A DNA stretch of 7,798 nt from Pseudomonadota bacterium (GCA_027623845.1 JAQBUJ010000128.1:1-7798); one strand, 5' to 3'. Shown: positions 1 to 7,052, counted from the first letter of the stretch. Made by a program: numbers and translations. Notes: a model not told the origin generated them from the letters alone.

Positions 1-47
1 TTGCATATGATGCCGATCCGAGGCACACTTTTTGGGTTGGGAGGACC

Positions 48-81
48 TCATATGGAGAATCCCGGTTGATTCTCCCCATGA
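48..81. repeat. Inverted repeat with a GANTC site in each arm
   Basis: GGAGAATC (54-61) and GATTCTCC (68-75) form a perfect 8-bp stem around a 6-nt loop. After a 2x2 mismatch the pairing resumes with TCAT (48-51) and ATGA (78-81). Each arm carries a GANTC site (57-61 and 68-72), the target of CcrM-type adenine methyltransferases. It could be the terminator hairpin of a gene to the left, but the nearest T-rich run is about 35 nt further on (111-126), too far for a typical intrinsic terminator. Confidence 0.6.
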
Positions 82-373
82 TCCTTCAGGCGGCCCTAGT
101 GGGTGCAAATTTTTGTTCGTTTTTTTCGACTGCGAGGTTGCATGGAGGAGGTCTCCTGGTTACCTTATCCGGACGGTGAGAGACGGTGGAATAGAGAAAA
201 GACTAAGAAATGACGCGGATAAATGAAAAAAATTAACCGCGCGTTCTATCCGACGTCGCGATTGCATGAAATTAGTAAGACTTTTATGCGATCTTCATAA
301 GAAAACACTAAAAACTCGCGAGATCTAATATTGTGAGCTAGCTGGAGTTCCGTCGTTCGATCTTTGGCAATAC

Positions 374-382
374 TGTTATAAC
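374..382 (+). promoter_or_regulatory. Possible extended -10 promoter for dnaA
   Basis: TGTTATAAC contains the -10-like hexamer TATAAC (377-382, one mismatch to TATAAT) preceded by TGn, the extended -10 motif. No good -35 hexamer lies 16-18 bp upstream. Transcription would begin near 389, giving a leader of about 210 nt before dnaA. The call rests on one short motif in AT-richer DNA, so it is tentative. Confidence 0.3.
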
Positions 383-424
383 GCGACTAAATCGACGGCT
401 ACGGCCAAATGATCTAGTCGCGTT
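380..424. repeat. 14-bp inverted repeat over the putative dnaA promoter
   Basis: AACGCGACTAAATC (380-393) is complementary in reverse to GATCTAGTCGCGTT (411-424) at 13 of 14 positions, with a 17-nt spacer. The left arm overlaps the last bases of the putative -10 box and the expected start site. That layout suits a dimeric regulator's operator better than an RNA hairpin. No T-run follows, so it is not an intrinsic terminator. The same AACGCG core recurs in the perfect palindrome GAACGCGTTC at 439-448. Confidence 0.6.
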
Positions 425-445
425 CAGGGGGACTGTTTGAACGCG

Positions 446-483
446 TTCCGCGGTAGTTTTCGAACGAAAACTGCGTTGCGGAA
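446..483 (+). promoter_or_regulatory. Strong hairpin in the dnaA leader
   Basis: An outer stem pairs TTCCGC (446-451) with GCGGAA (478-483). After a small internal loop an inner stem pairs GTAGTTTT (453-460) with AAAACTGC (467-474, one G-U pair), closed by CGAACG. That gives about 14 pairs within 38 nt, lying just upstream of the G-rich Shine-Dalgarno-like sequences. The perfect palindrome GAACGCGTTC (439-448) overlaps its foot and could compete with it. It may be a leader RNA structure or a protein-binding site; the sequence alone cannot say which. Confidence 0.5.
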
Positions 484-509
484 TGGGGGAATTTTGGGGG
501 AGCTTCATC

Positions 510-608
510 ATGCCGGTTGTTAGCAGGTTCCGTCAGAACCCGCCGGCCATTTCTTCGCCAAATTCGGGCGGGCCAAATTCAGGCAAAAAGGAAATGGCGG
601 ATGTCTGA
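510..608 (+). CDS. Possible 32-aa leader peptide overlapping the dnaA start
   Basis: ATG at 510 is preceded by GGGGGAG (496-502) at 7 nt spacing, the best Shine-Dalgarno match in the dnaA leader. The frame encodes MPVVSRFRQN, then a Pro/Ser/Asn/Gly-rich stretch with the repeat PNSG-G-PNSG, and ends KKEMADV at TGA 606-608. The stop overlaps the dnaA start as ATGTCTGA, an arrangement typical of translational coupling. It lies in a different frame from dnaA. It is short, has no family I recognise and could be a chance frame. If real, its likely role is to regulate dnaA translation rather than to make a functional protein. A second in-frame ATG at 594 would leave only MADV. Confidence 0.4.
   Translation: MPVVSRFRQNPPAISSPNSGGPNSGKKEMADV
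558..584. repeat. Two imperfect copies of a 15-bp-period repeat
   Basis: CCAAATTCGGGC (558-569) recurs as CCAAATTCAGGC (573-584), 11 of 12 bases identical at a 15-bp period. It falls inside the possible leader ORF and encodes its PNSG repeat. Confidence 0.7.
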
Positions 609-2019
609 TAAGCGCCCGGTATCCAGCGACAAGCAATGGGCCCGCGTCCGCGCGAGACTGCGCCAGGAGTTTGGCGAGTCGGTTTACCGCAATTGGCTGA
701 AACCGTTGACCATGGACCGGGTCGAGAATGGCAAGACCGTGATTACCGCTCCGACGCCGTTCATGCGAGACCGGATCGAGGCTCAATTCGGCGAGCGGGG
801 GCGCGCCGCCTGGAGCGTAGAGAGTGCTGAGGCGATCGTCGATGTGGAGATTATTTCTGCCGGCCGAACGACAAAGATCGCAACGGATGAAGCCAAGGCA
901 GGGCCGGACGGCGCGGATGCGGATAACAATTCGGGCCGGAACGAATACCTGACTCCATCACCGCGCGTCGCCGCTTCCGATCCGGATCGAGACGCTCTGG
1001 GTGGGTCTCTGGATCGGCGCTTTACATTCGATAACTTCGTCGTCGGCAAACCGAATGAACTGGCCTATGCAGCGGCGCAACGGGTCTCGGGCAGTGACGT
1101 CGTCGCCCTGAATCCATTGTTCCTCTATGGCGGGGTTGGCCTTGGCAAAACGCATTTGATGCATGCCATCGCCTGGGACATCCGGCGGCGCGATCCGTCG
1201 CGACGGGTGATTTATCTCTCGGCCGAAAAGTTCATGTATCAGTTCATCCGGGCCCTGCGCTTCAAGGATACGGTGGCGTTCAAGGAGCAGTTCCGATCCG
1301 TCCACGTGCTGATGATCGATGACGTGCAGTTCATCGGCGGCAAGGATTCCACCCAGGAGGAATTTTTCCACACCTTCAACGCACTGGTGGATCAGAACCG
1401 CCAAGTGGTGATTTCAGCGGATAAATCGCCAACCGACCTGGAAGGCGTCGAGGAACGACTACGCTCCCGACTCGGCTGGGGATTGGTCGCCGACATCCAT
1501 CCGACGACCTACGAATTGCGGCTCGGCATTTTGCAATCCAAGGTCGAGAAGCTCGGCGTCGAGATTCCGCCCAGGGTGATGGAATTTCTCGCTCATAAGA
1601 TCACCTCCAACGTGCGCGAAATGGAGGGCGCGCTGAACCGGATCGTCGCCCACGCGACGCTGGTTGGTCGCGACATCACGCTGGAAACCACCCAGGAAGT
1701 GCTGCACGACCTGTTGCGGGCCTATGATCGGCGGGTCACGGTCGAGGATATTCAACGTCAGGTCGCCACGCATTTCCAAATTCGCCTGGCCGATATGCAT
1801 TCGGCGCGGCGATCCCGGGCCGTCGCCCGACCACGGCAGGTCGCCATGTATCTGGCCAAACAACTGACTCAGCATTCGCTACCGGATATCGGTCGTCAGT
1901 TCGGCGGCCGGGATCACACCACGGTTTTGCACGCGGTTAAGAGAATTGACGAATTGCGCTCGGTAGACACGCATTTCAACGACGAAGTCGACCTGCTTCG
2001 GCGCATGCTGGAATCTTGA
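601..2019 (+). CDS. dnaA: Chromosomal replication initiator protein DnaA
   Basis: DnaA is the AAA+ ATPase that binds and melts the replication origin and loads the DnaB helicase. The 472-aa product has all four domains. Domain I (about 1-80) has the NWLKPL region. A variable Gly/Asp/Ala-rich linker spans about 95-138. The AAA+ core opens with RRFTFDNF (139-146) and carries Walker A GGVGLGKT (177-184), Walker B ending in D240-D241, the arginine-finger region SRLGWG (R290) and sensor 2 REMEG (R339). Domain IV (about 376-472) holds the DNA-binding signature GRDHTT (436-441). I chose ATG 601 because AGGA (589-592) sits 8 nt upstream and the N-terminus MSDKRPVSS fits the family. An in-frame TTG at 517 would add 28 unsupported residues. 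Length is normal and no key residue is missing. A possible leader ORF overlaps its start by 8 nt. Confidence 0.98.
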   Translation: MSDKRPVSSDKQWARVRARLRQEFGESVYRNWLKPLTMDRVENGKTVITAPTPFMRDRIEAQFGERGRAAWSVESAEAIVDVEIISAGRTTKIATDEAKAGPDGADADNNSGRNEYLTPSPRVAASDPDRDALGGSLDRRFTFDNFVVGKPNELAYAAAQRVSGSDVVALNPLFLYGGVGLGKTHLMHAIAWDIRRRDPSRRVIYLSAEKFMYQFIRALRFKDTVAFKEQFRSVHVLMIDDVQFIGGKDSTQEEFFHTFNALVDQNRQVVISADKSPTDLEGVEERLRSRLGWGLVADIHPTTYELRLGILQSKVEKLGVEIPPRVMEFLAHKITSNVREMEGALNRIVAHATLVGRDITLETTQEVLHDLLRAYDRRVTVEDIQRQVATHFQIRLADMHSARRSRAVARPRQVAMYLAKQLTQHSLPDIGRQFGGRDHTTVLHAVKRIDELRSVDTHFNDEVDLLRRMLES

Positions 2020-2081
2020 TCCCCCTCAACCACCGGTTTTCAGCCGACCCGGTAACGGGCTGGTGCGGTGATCATTGGACC

Positions 2082-2104
2082 GGCGGAAAAACCGCCTTAT
2101 TTTT
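2082..2104 (+). terminator. Intrinsic terminator after dnaA
   Basis: A 5-bp all-GC stem, GGCGG (2082-2086) with CCGCC (2092-2096), closes an AAAAA loop and is followed at once by TTATTTTT. The stem is short, but stem, loop and T-tract are contiguous. It lies 62 nt past the dnaA stop. A weaker hairpin, CCCG-GTAA-CGGG (2048-2059), precedes it. Confidence 0.6.
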
Positions 2105-2113
2105 GCGTGGGCG

Positions 2114-2122
2114 TGCTATAGT
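2114..2122 (+). promoter_or_regulatory. Extended -10 promoter for dnaN-recF-gyrB
   Basis: TGCTATAGT combines a TGn extension with a TATAGT -10 hexamer (one mismatch to TATAAT). No clear -35 lies at the usual distance, which the extended -10 may offset. Placed just after the dnaA terminator, it would start transcription near 2129 with a dnaN leader of about 95 nt. A GANTC site (GATTC, 2134-2138) lies just downstream of the predicted start. Confidence 0.5.
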
Positions 2123-2159
2123 AGCGATCCGGTGATTCGCGATCATTTGATGATTTTCG

Positions 2160-2224
2160 ATTGGCCCGCAGGCCATCTATCTCCGGGGCATTAATAAACC
2201 CGATTTGGACGACGACAGGCCAAT
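2160..2224 (+). promoter_or_regulatory. Alternative RNA pairings that can mask the dnaN start
   Basis: TGGCC (2162-2166) can form a local hairpin with GGCCA (2171-2175) around a CGCA loop. The overlapping ATTGGCC (2160-2166) is also a perfect 7-bp complement of GGCCAAT (2218-2224), which includes the first two bases of the dnaN start codon. The two pairings exclude each other. The dnaN start has no good Shine-Dalgarno sequence: AGG at 2217-2219 is only 3 nt from the ATG. A switch-like control is therefore conceivable but unproven. Confidence 0.3.
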
Positions 2225-3341
2225 GAAATTCACTATCGATCGCGCGGCTCTCCTCCGGCCGCTTGGGCATGTGCAAAGCGTCGTGGAACGCCGCAACACC
2301 ATCCCCATCCTGGCTAATGTATTGCTGAAGGCAGGCAATGGCCGGCTCAGCTTGACCGCGACCGACATGGATATGGACATCGTCGAGTCCGTCGATTGCA
2401 ACGTCGGCGCCGACGGCGCCCTGACAGTGCCGGCGCATACGCTCTACGACATCATCCGCAAGCTGCCCGACGGCTCCGAGGTTAGCCTTGAGGCGACGGG
2501 CGAGGCTGGACGGGTATCGGTCACTGCCGGGCGCTCGTCCTTCACCCTGCCGGCGCTTCCAGCAGACGAATTTCCATCGATGAGCGGCGAGGAACTGCCG
2601 CATCGTTTCTCCATGGCCGCGGCCGACGCCAAATCGATGATCGATCGAACCCGGTTTGCGATCTCCAACGAAGAGACCCGCTATTATCTGAATGGCATCT
2701 ATCTGCACGCCACCGAGGCCAATGATGTGGCGGTGATGCGGGCCGTGGCGACTGATGGGCACCGCCTCGCCCGCGTCGAGATGCCGCTGCCCGAGGGCGC
2801 CGCCGGAATGCCGGCGGTGATCATTCCGCGCAAGGCCATTAACGAAATTCACAAGCTGATCGAGGATACCGAAGGCGAGGTCTCGATCGCTTTGTCGGAC
2901 AGCAAACTTTGCTTTGCCTTCGGCGACACGGTGCTGACCACCAAGTTGATCGACGGCACTTTCCCGGATTACGAGCGGGTGATCCCGTCAGGTAACGACA
3001 AGACCTTACAGGTCAATTGCAAGATTTTCGCCAACGCGGTGGACCGGGTGGCGACGATCTCAACCGAGAAATCCCGCTCGGTGAAACTGCAAATGGACGA
3101 AGGCACCCTGGTGCTGAGCGCCAGCAGCCCGGAGAGCGGCACGGCTCGTGAAGAATTGGAAGTCAGCTATAGCGCCGGACCGATGGAAATCGGCTTCAAC
3201 TCGCGCTATTTGCTTGATATTGCTAATCAAATCGAGGGAGAGGGCGTTATCTTCTCACTCGCCGACGCGGCCTCGCCAACAATCGTGCGTGATCAGGACG
3301 ATGATAGCTCGCTCTACGTCCTGATGCCGATGCGGGTCTGA
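2223..3341 (+). CDS. dnaN: DNA polymerase III subunit beta (sliding clamp)
   Basis: DnaN forms the ring-shaped homodimer that tethers polymerase III and other repair and replication proteins to DNA. The 372-aa product has the usual bacterial length for three clamp folds of about 120 residues each. It carries the N-terminal family sequence HVQSVVERRNTIPILANVLL (16-35) and ends in YVLMPMRV, whose Met-Pro-Met residues (368-370) form part of the clamp-binding pocket for partner proteins. ATG 2223 gives the standard N-terminus MKFTIDRAALL; an in-frame TTG at 2205 would add six residues that the family lacks. It follows dnaA by 203 nt with its own likely promoter, and recF starts 44 nt after its stop. 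Nothing is missing or broken. Confidence 0.98.
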   Translation: MKFTIDRAALLRPLGHVQSVVERRNTIPILANVLLKAGNGRLSLTATDMDMDIVESVDCNVGADGALTVPAHTLYDIIRKLPDGSEVSLEATGEAGRVSVTAGRSSFTLPALPADEFPSMSGEELPHRFSMAAADAKSMIDRTRFAISNEETRYYLNGIYLHATEANDVAVMRAVATDGHRLARVEMPLPEGAAGMPAVIIPRKAINEIHKLIEDTEGEVSIALSDSKLCFAFGDTVLTTKLIDGTFPDYERVIPSGNDKTLQVNCKIFANAVDRVATISTEKSRSVKLQMDEGTLVLSASSPESGTAREELEVSYSAGPMEIGFNSRYLLDIANQIEGEGVIFSLADAASPTIVRDQDDDSSLYVLMPMRV

Positions 3342-3385
3342 GTGCCTGTGCTTTCGCCAACCTTTGATTCTTCCTTGTTGACACG

Positions 3386-4588
3386 ATGACGGCTGCCGCC
3401 CGCGCGCTCGATCCGACCTCTGCCGAAGCTCCGACGCCAATCGGTCCGTCCGTGCGGCGGCTTACGCTGTCCGGGTTTCGAAACTATGAGGCGCTGCGGC
3501 TGGACCTGGATCGCGCGCCGGTGGTGTTGACCGGCCCCAACGGCGCCGGCAAGACGAATTTGTTGGAGGCGCTCTCGTTTCTCGCGCCGGGCCGCGGGTT
3601 GCGGCGCGCCCGCCTCGCCGATATCGACCGTTTGGACAGCGCTCGCGCAACCGGTGAAACTCAGCGAACTTGGGCGATTTCCGCCGAGGTCGAGGGAAAC
3701 ATGGGGCGCACGGTCATCGGCACCGGTCGTGACCCGCTGGCCGCGGAAACCGGCGGCGATAAGCGCTTGGTCCGCATTGACGGCAGTCCGGCGAAATCCC
3801 AGACCGTGCTGGGCGATCATCTGGCGGTTTCCTGGCTGACCCCGCAGATGGACCGATTGTTCACCGAGGGCGCCGGTCAACGCAGGCGATTTCTCGATCG
3901 TTTGGTTTATGCCTTTGATTCGCAACACGCCGGCCGGATGAACAGCTATACCCATGCCTTGCGCGAACGAGGCCGGCTGCTGCGCCAAGGCCGCAGCGAC
4001 GCCTCCTGGCACGCGGCCCTGGAAGAACAAATCGCCACATCCGGCGTCGCGGTCGCTGCCGCTCGGCGCGAACTGATCCGCGGGCTGACGCCTCTGGCGC
4101 GCGCCGGATCCGGGCCCTTTCCCGGCGCGGTGCTATCAATCGAGGGCGAAGTCGAGGCCTGGTTGGAAGACGGCCCAGCCCTTGATGCCGAGGACAAATT
4201 CCGGACCGCCCTTGCCGGCGCCCGCAGCCTGGCGACGGGCGAGCCGGCCCCGGTACCGGGGCCGCATCGCAGCGACCTGCGGGTCCGCCACTCAATCAAG
4301 GATATGCCGGCGGAGCAGTGCTCGACCGGCGAACAAAAAGCCCTGTTGATTGCGATCATTCTGGCTCATGCACAATTGCGCACCAGAAACCTAGGCGGCG
4401 CCCCGCTGCTTTTGCTGGACGAGGTGGCCGCTCATCTCGACAGCGAGCGACGGGCGGCGCTTTACGACATTCTCGACACACTGGGCAGCCAAGCCTGGCT
4501 GACCGGAACCGACACGGCCCTGTTCGATGCGATACGACCCCGGGCGCAATGCTTCACCGTTCAAGACGGCGCGCTCGTCCAACAATAA
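3386..4588 (+). CDS. recF: DNA replication and repair protein RecF
   Basis: RecF is an SMC/ABC-type ATPase that works with RecO and RecR to load RecA at single-strand gaps and stalled forks. The 400-aa product shows the N-terminal family sequence RRLTLSGFRNY (24-34), Walker A GPNGAGKT (50-57), the ABC signature STGEQ (313-317) and Walker B LLLLLDE (D345-E346) followed by VAAHLD. It carries about 20 residues before the conserved core compared with the E. coli protein. GTG at 3452 (V23) would remove them, but neither start has a clear Shine-Dalgarno sequence, so the start is less certain than the gene. It is tightly packed between dnaN (44 nt) and gyrB (34 nt), suggesting one transcript. A perfect TTGACA at 3378-3383 has no matching -10 and is probably chance. 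Confidence 0.96.
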   Translation: MTAAARALDPTSAEAPTPIGPSVRRLTLSGFRNYEALRLDLDRAPVVLTGPNGAGKTNLLEALSFLAPGRGLRRARLADIDRLDSARATGETQRTWAISAEVEGNMGRTVIGTGRDPLAAETGGDKRLVRIDGSPAKSQTVLGDHLAVSWLTPQMDRLFTEGAGQRRRFLDRLVYAFDSQHAGRMNSYTHALRERGRLLRQGRSDASWHAALEEQIATSGVAVAAARRELIRGLTPLARAGSGPFPGAVLSIEGEVEAWLEDGPALDAEDKFRTALAGARSLATGEPAPVPGPHRSDLRVRHSIKDMPAEQCSTGEQKALLIAIILAHAQLRTRNLGGAPLLLLDEVAAHLDSERRAALYDILDTLGSQAWLTGTDTALFDAIRPRAQCFTVQDGALVQQ

Positions 4589-4622
4589 CCCAGGCCGTGT
4601 TCACCAAGCGATAGGCGAAACC

Positions 4623-7052
4623 ATGTCCGATACACCGATCCCTCCTCAGAGCAACGACGACGAATACGATGCCGGCTCCATCAAAGTTCTGCGTGGACTT
4701 GACGCGGTACGCAAGCGCCCGGGCATGTATATCGGCGACACCGACGATGGTTCGGGCCTGCACCATATGGTCTATGAAGTGGTCGACAACGCCATCGACG
4801 AGGCATTGGCCGGTCACTGCGATCTGGTCGAAGTGATCCTGAATGGCGATGGCTCGACGACGGTTCGCGACAACGGGCGCGGCATCCCCGTCGATATTCA
4901 CCATGAGGAAGGCGTTTCGGCGGCCGAGGTCATCATGACCCAGCTGCATGCCGGCGGTAAATTCGATCAGAATTCCTACAAGGTCTCCGGCGGCCTGCAT
5001 GGTGTTGGCGTCTCGGTCGTTAATGCGCTCTCGGAATCGCTGGAAATGCGGATCTGGCGCGACAACAAGGAGCATTTTCTGCGGTTCAAACACGGTGTCC
5101 CCGAGGCCAGTCTCGCCGTGGTCGGCGAAACCGTGGGGCGGACCGGTACGGAGATCACCTTCACCCCGTCGACAGACACCTTCACCAACGTCAATTTCGA
5201 ACTGCCGCGGCTGGAGCACCGGCTGCGGGAGCTGGCGTTCTTGAATTCCGGCGTTCATATCCAACTTCGTGATGACCGCGAGGTTGAGCCCCGCATCATA
5301 GATTTGGAATATGAAGGCGGTCTGAACGCTTTCGTGGAATATCTCAACCGAACCCATCAAGCCATTCACCCACCGATTGAAATGAGTACGGATCGTGACG
5401 GCATCACCGTTGAGCTGTCGATGCAGTGGACCGATAGCTACCACGAGACCATGCTCTGCTTCACCAACAACATCCCGCAACGCGACGGTGGCGCCCATTT
5501 GGCCGGATTTCGCGGCGCCTTGACCCGCACGGTAAATAGCTATGCGCAGGAAAGCGGTATCGCCAAGAAAGAGAAAACCCAGCTGACCGGCGATGACGCC
5601 CGCGAGGGATTGACCTGCGTGCTTTCAGTCAAGGTCCCGGACCCGAAATTTTCCTCCCAGACCAAGGATAAACTGGTCTCCTCGGAAGTTCGTCCGGTGG
5701 TTGAGTCGGCGGTGTCCGATCGGCTGCAGCAATGGTTCGAGGAACACCCCGCCGATGCTCGCAAGGTTGTCTCCAAGGCCTATGAGGCGGCGGCAGCGCG
5801 CGAGGCGGCTCGAAAAGCTCGGGATCTGACCCGGCGCAAGGGCGCCCTGGACATCTCCAGCCTTCCCGGCAAGCTCGCTGATTGTCAGGAACGCGATCCG
5901 GCGCTGGCCGAATTGTTCCTGGTTGAGGGAGATTCAGCCGGCGGGTCCGCCAAGCAAGGCCGCGATCGACGCACCCAGGCGATCCTGCCGTTGCGCGGCA
6001 AAATCCTCAATGTTGAGCGGGCGCGCTTCGATAAAATGCTTTCAAGCCAGGAAATTGGCACCATGATCACCGCTCTTGGGACCGGCATTGGCCCCGATGA
6101 GTTCAATCTTGCCAAGACCCGCTATCACAAGATCATCATTATGACCGACGCGGATGTCGACGGATCGCACATTCGCACCCTGCTGCTGACCTTCTTCTTC
6201 CGGCAGATGCCCTCGCTGGTCGAGGCGGGCTATCTCTACATTGCCCAACCCCCGCTCTATCGCGCCAAACGCGGCCAGTCCGAGACCTATCTCAAGGACG
6301 ACAAGGCGATGGAGGATTATTTGAACAGCAATGGCGTCGATGGCGCGACCCTGCGGCTCGCCGATGGCTCGGCGATCGTCGGCGCCGACCTTATCGCCTC
6401 GGTCGAGAGCGCCTGCGAGGCGCGATCCCTGATCGACACTCTGGTTCGCCGGGTCGGCTCGCGGATGGTCGTCGAACAATGTGCGATCGCCGGCGTAATG
6501 GGACCGCAAGGCTTTGACCGGGCCGAGGCGGCAGTGGCCGAGATCGCGCAACACATGGATCAGCTTTCCGAGGATATCGAACGCGGGTGGACCGGAAAAT
6601 TCGACGAAGAACGTCAGGAAATGCAGTTCGAACGCACCCTGCGCGGAGTCACCGAAAGCTATCGCATCGACGCCATGCTGATCCGCACTCCCGAAGCCCG
6701 GCGGCTTGACGCCATGGCTCCCTATTTAAAGGGGCATTACGCTCAGCGGGCGATCCTTGAAGTCAAGGATGACAAGCACGACATCGACGGCCCGGTCAGT
6801 CTTGCCCAAACCACCCATGAAATCGGCCGCAAGGGATTGACCATCAATCGCTATAAGGGCCTCGGCGAGATGAACCCCGAACAGCTCTGGGAAACCACGT
6901 TGGATGCCAACCAGCGCACGTTGTTGCAGGTACGGATCAACCATGTCGAGGAGGCTTCCGAGGTGTTCTCCACCTTGATGGGCGACTTGGTCGAGCCGCG
7001 TCGGGAATTCATTCAGGAAAATGCCTTGAAGGTCGCCAACCTGGACGTTTGA
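4623..7052 (+). CDS. gyrB: DNA gyrase subunit B
   Basis: GyrB is the ATPase subunit of the A2B2 type II topoisomerase that adds negative supercoils to DNA. The 809-aa product is of the long Gram-negative type. The GHKL ATPase domain has EVVDNAIDEA (E52, N56), DNGRGIP and GGLHGVGVS (123-131). The TOPRIM domain has EGDSAGG with catalytic E435, then PLRGKILNVERA, and TDADVDGSHIR with metal-binding D509, D511 and D513. The roughly 170-residue insertion typical of Gram-negative GyrB follows, then INRYKGLGEMNPEQLW and the C-terminal MGDLVEPRREFI. The residue matching E. coli K447 is Arg here (about R458), which I believe is usual in Alphaproteobacteria. ATG 4623 is chosen because AGG (4613-4615) sits 7 nt upstream and the product starts as expected; the frame is open further upstream, into recF. 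Confidence 0.98.
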   Translation: MSDTPIPPQSNDDEYDAGSIKVLRGLDAVRKRPGMYIGDTDDGSGLHHMVYEVVDNAIDEALAGHCDLVEVILNGDGSTTVRDNGRGIPVDIHHEEGVSAAEVIMTQLHAGGKFDQNSYKVSGGLHGVGVSVVNALSESLEMRIWRDNKEHFLRFKHGVPEASLAVVGETVGRTGTEITFTPSTDTFTNVNFELPRLEHRLRELAFLNSGVHIQLRDDREVEPRIIDLEYEGGLNAFVEYLNRTHQAIHPPIEMSTDRDGITVELSMQWTDSYHETMLCFTNNIPQRDGGAHLAGFRGALTRTVNSYAQESGIAKKEKTQLTGDDAREGLTCVLSVKVPDPKFSSQTKDKLVSSEVRPVVESAVSDRLQQWFEEHPADARKVVSKAYEAAAAREAARKARDLTRRKGALDISSLPGKLADCQERDPALAELFLVEGDSAGGSAKQGRDRRTQAILPLRGKILNVERARFDKMLSSQEIGTMITALGTGIGPDEFNLAKTRYHKIIIMTDADVDGSHIRTLLLTFFFRQMPSLVEAGYLYIAQPPLYRAKRGQSETYLKDDKAMEDYLNSNGVDGATLRLADGSAIVGADLIASVESACEARSLIDTLVRRVGSRMVVEQCAIAGVMGPQGFDRAEAAVAEIAQHMDQLSEDIERGWTGKFDEERQEMQFERTLRGVTESYRIDAMLIRTPEARRLDAMAPYLKGHYAQRAILEVKDDKHDIDGPVSLAQTTHEIGRKGLTINRYKGLGEMNPEQLWETTLDANQRTLLQVRINHVEEASEVFSTLMGDLVEPRREFIQENALKVANLDV

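Larger units (their letters stand above)
1..509. other. Long non-coding region upstream of dnaA; possible origin or regulatory region
   Basis: I find no convincing gene here. A TTG-started frame of 64 codons (32-226) runs through AT-rich DNA and a T-run and does not look like a protein. About 60% A+T is seen at 181-360, against a GC-rich background in the genes, so this part could be a DNA-unwinding element. DnaA-box-like sites are degenerate: TTATCCGGA at 165-173 (+) and TTATCCGCG at 214-222 (-) each match TTATCCACA at 7 of 9 positions; a poorer one lies at 245-253. GATCT occurs four times (290, 322, 359, 411). Eight-base palindromes lie at 315-322 (CTCGCGAG) and 336-343 (AGCTAGCT). Absence of perfect DnaA boxes argues against calling this oriC firmly; in some Alphaproteobacteria oriC lies away from dnaA. 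Confidence 0.35.

Noticed and set aside
32..226. 64-codon frame starting at TTG
   Set aside because: It crosses the GANTC hairpin, a T-run and AT-rich DNA, has no ribosome site and its protein looks unlike a folded domain.
517..600. Upstream TTG start that would lengthen DnaA by 28 residues
   Set aside because: The extra residues are Arg-rich and not family-like; ATG 601 has AGGA at a good distance and the expected N-terminus.
2097..2852. 251-codon - strand frame opposite dnaN
   Set aside because: It runs opposite the dnaN promoter and conserved clamp sequence and has no recognisable domain.
3378..3383. Perfect TTGACA -35 hexamer just before recF
   Set aside because: The place for a -10 box (about 3401-3406) reads CGCGCG, inside recF, so no promoter is supported.
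3314..4030. 238-codon - strand frame opposite recF
   Set aside because: It lies wholly opposite well-conserved RecF and the end of DnaN; it is a shadow frame common in GC-rich genomes.
4554..5498. 314-codon - strand frame opposite gyrB
   Set aside because: It is the antisense of the conserved GyrB ATPase domain, with no independent start signal or motif.
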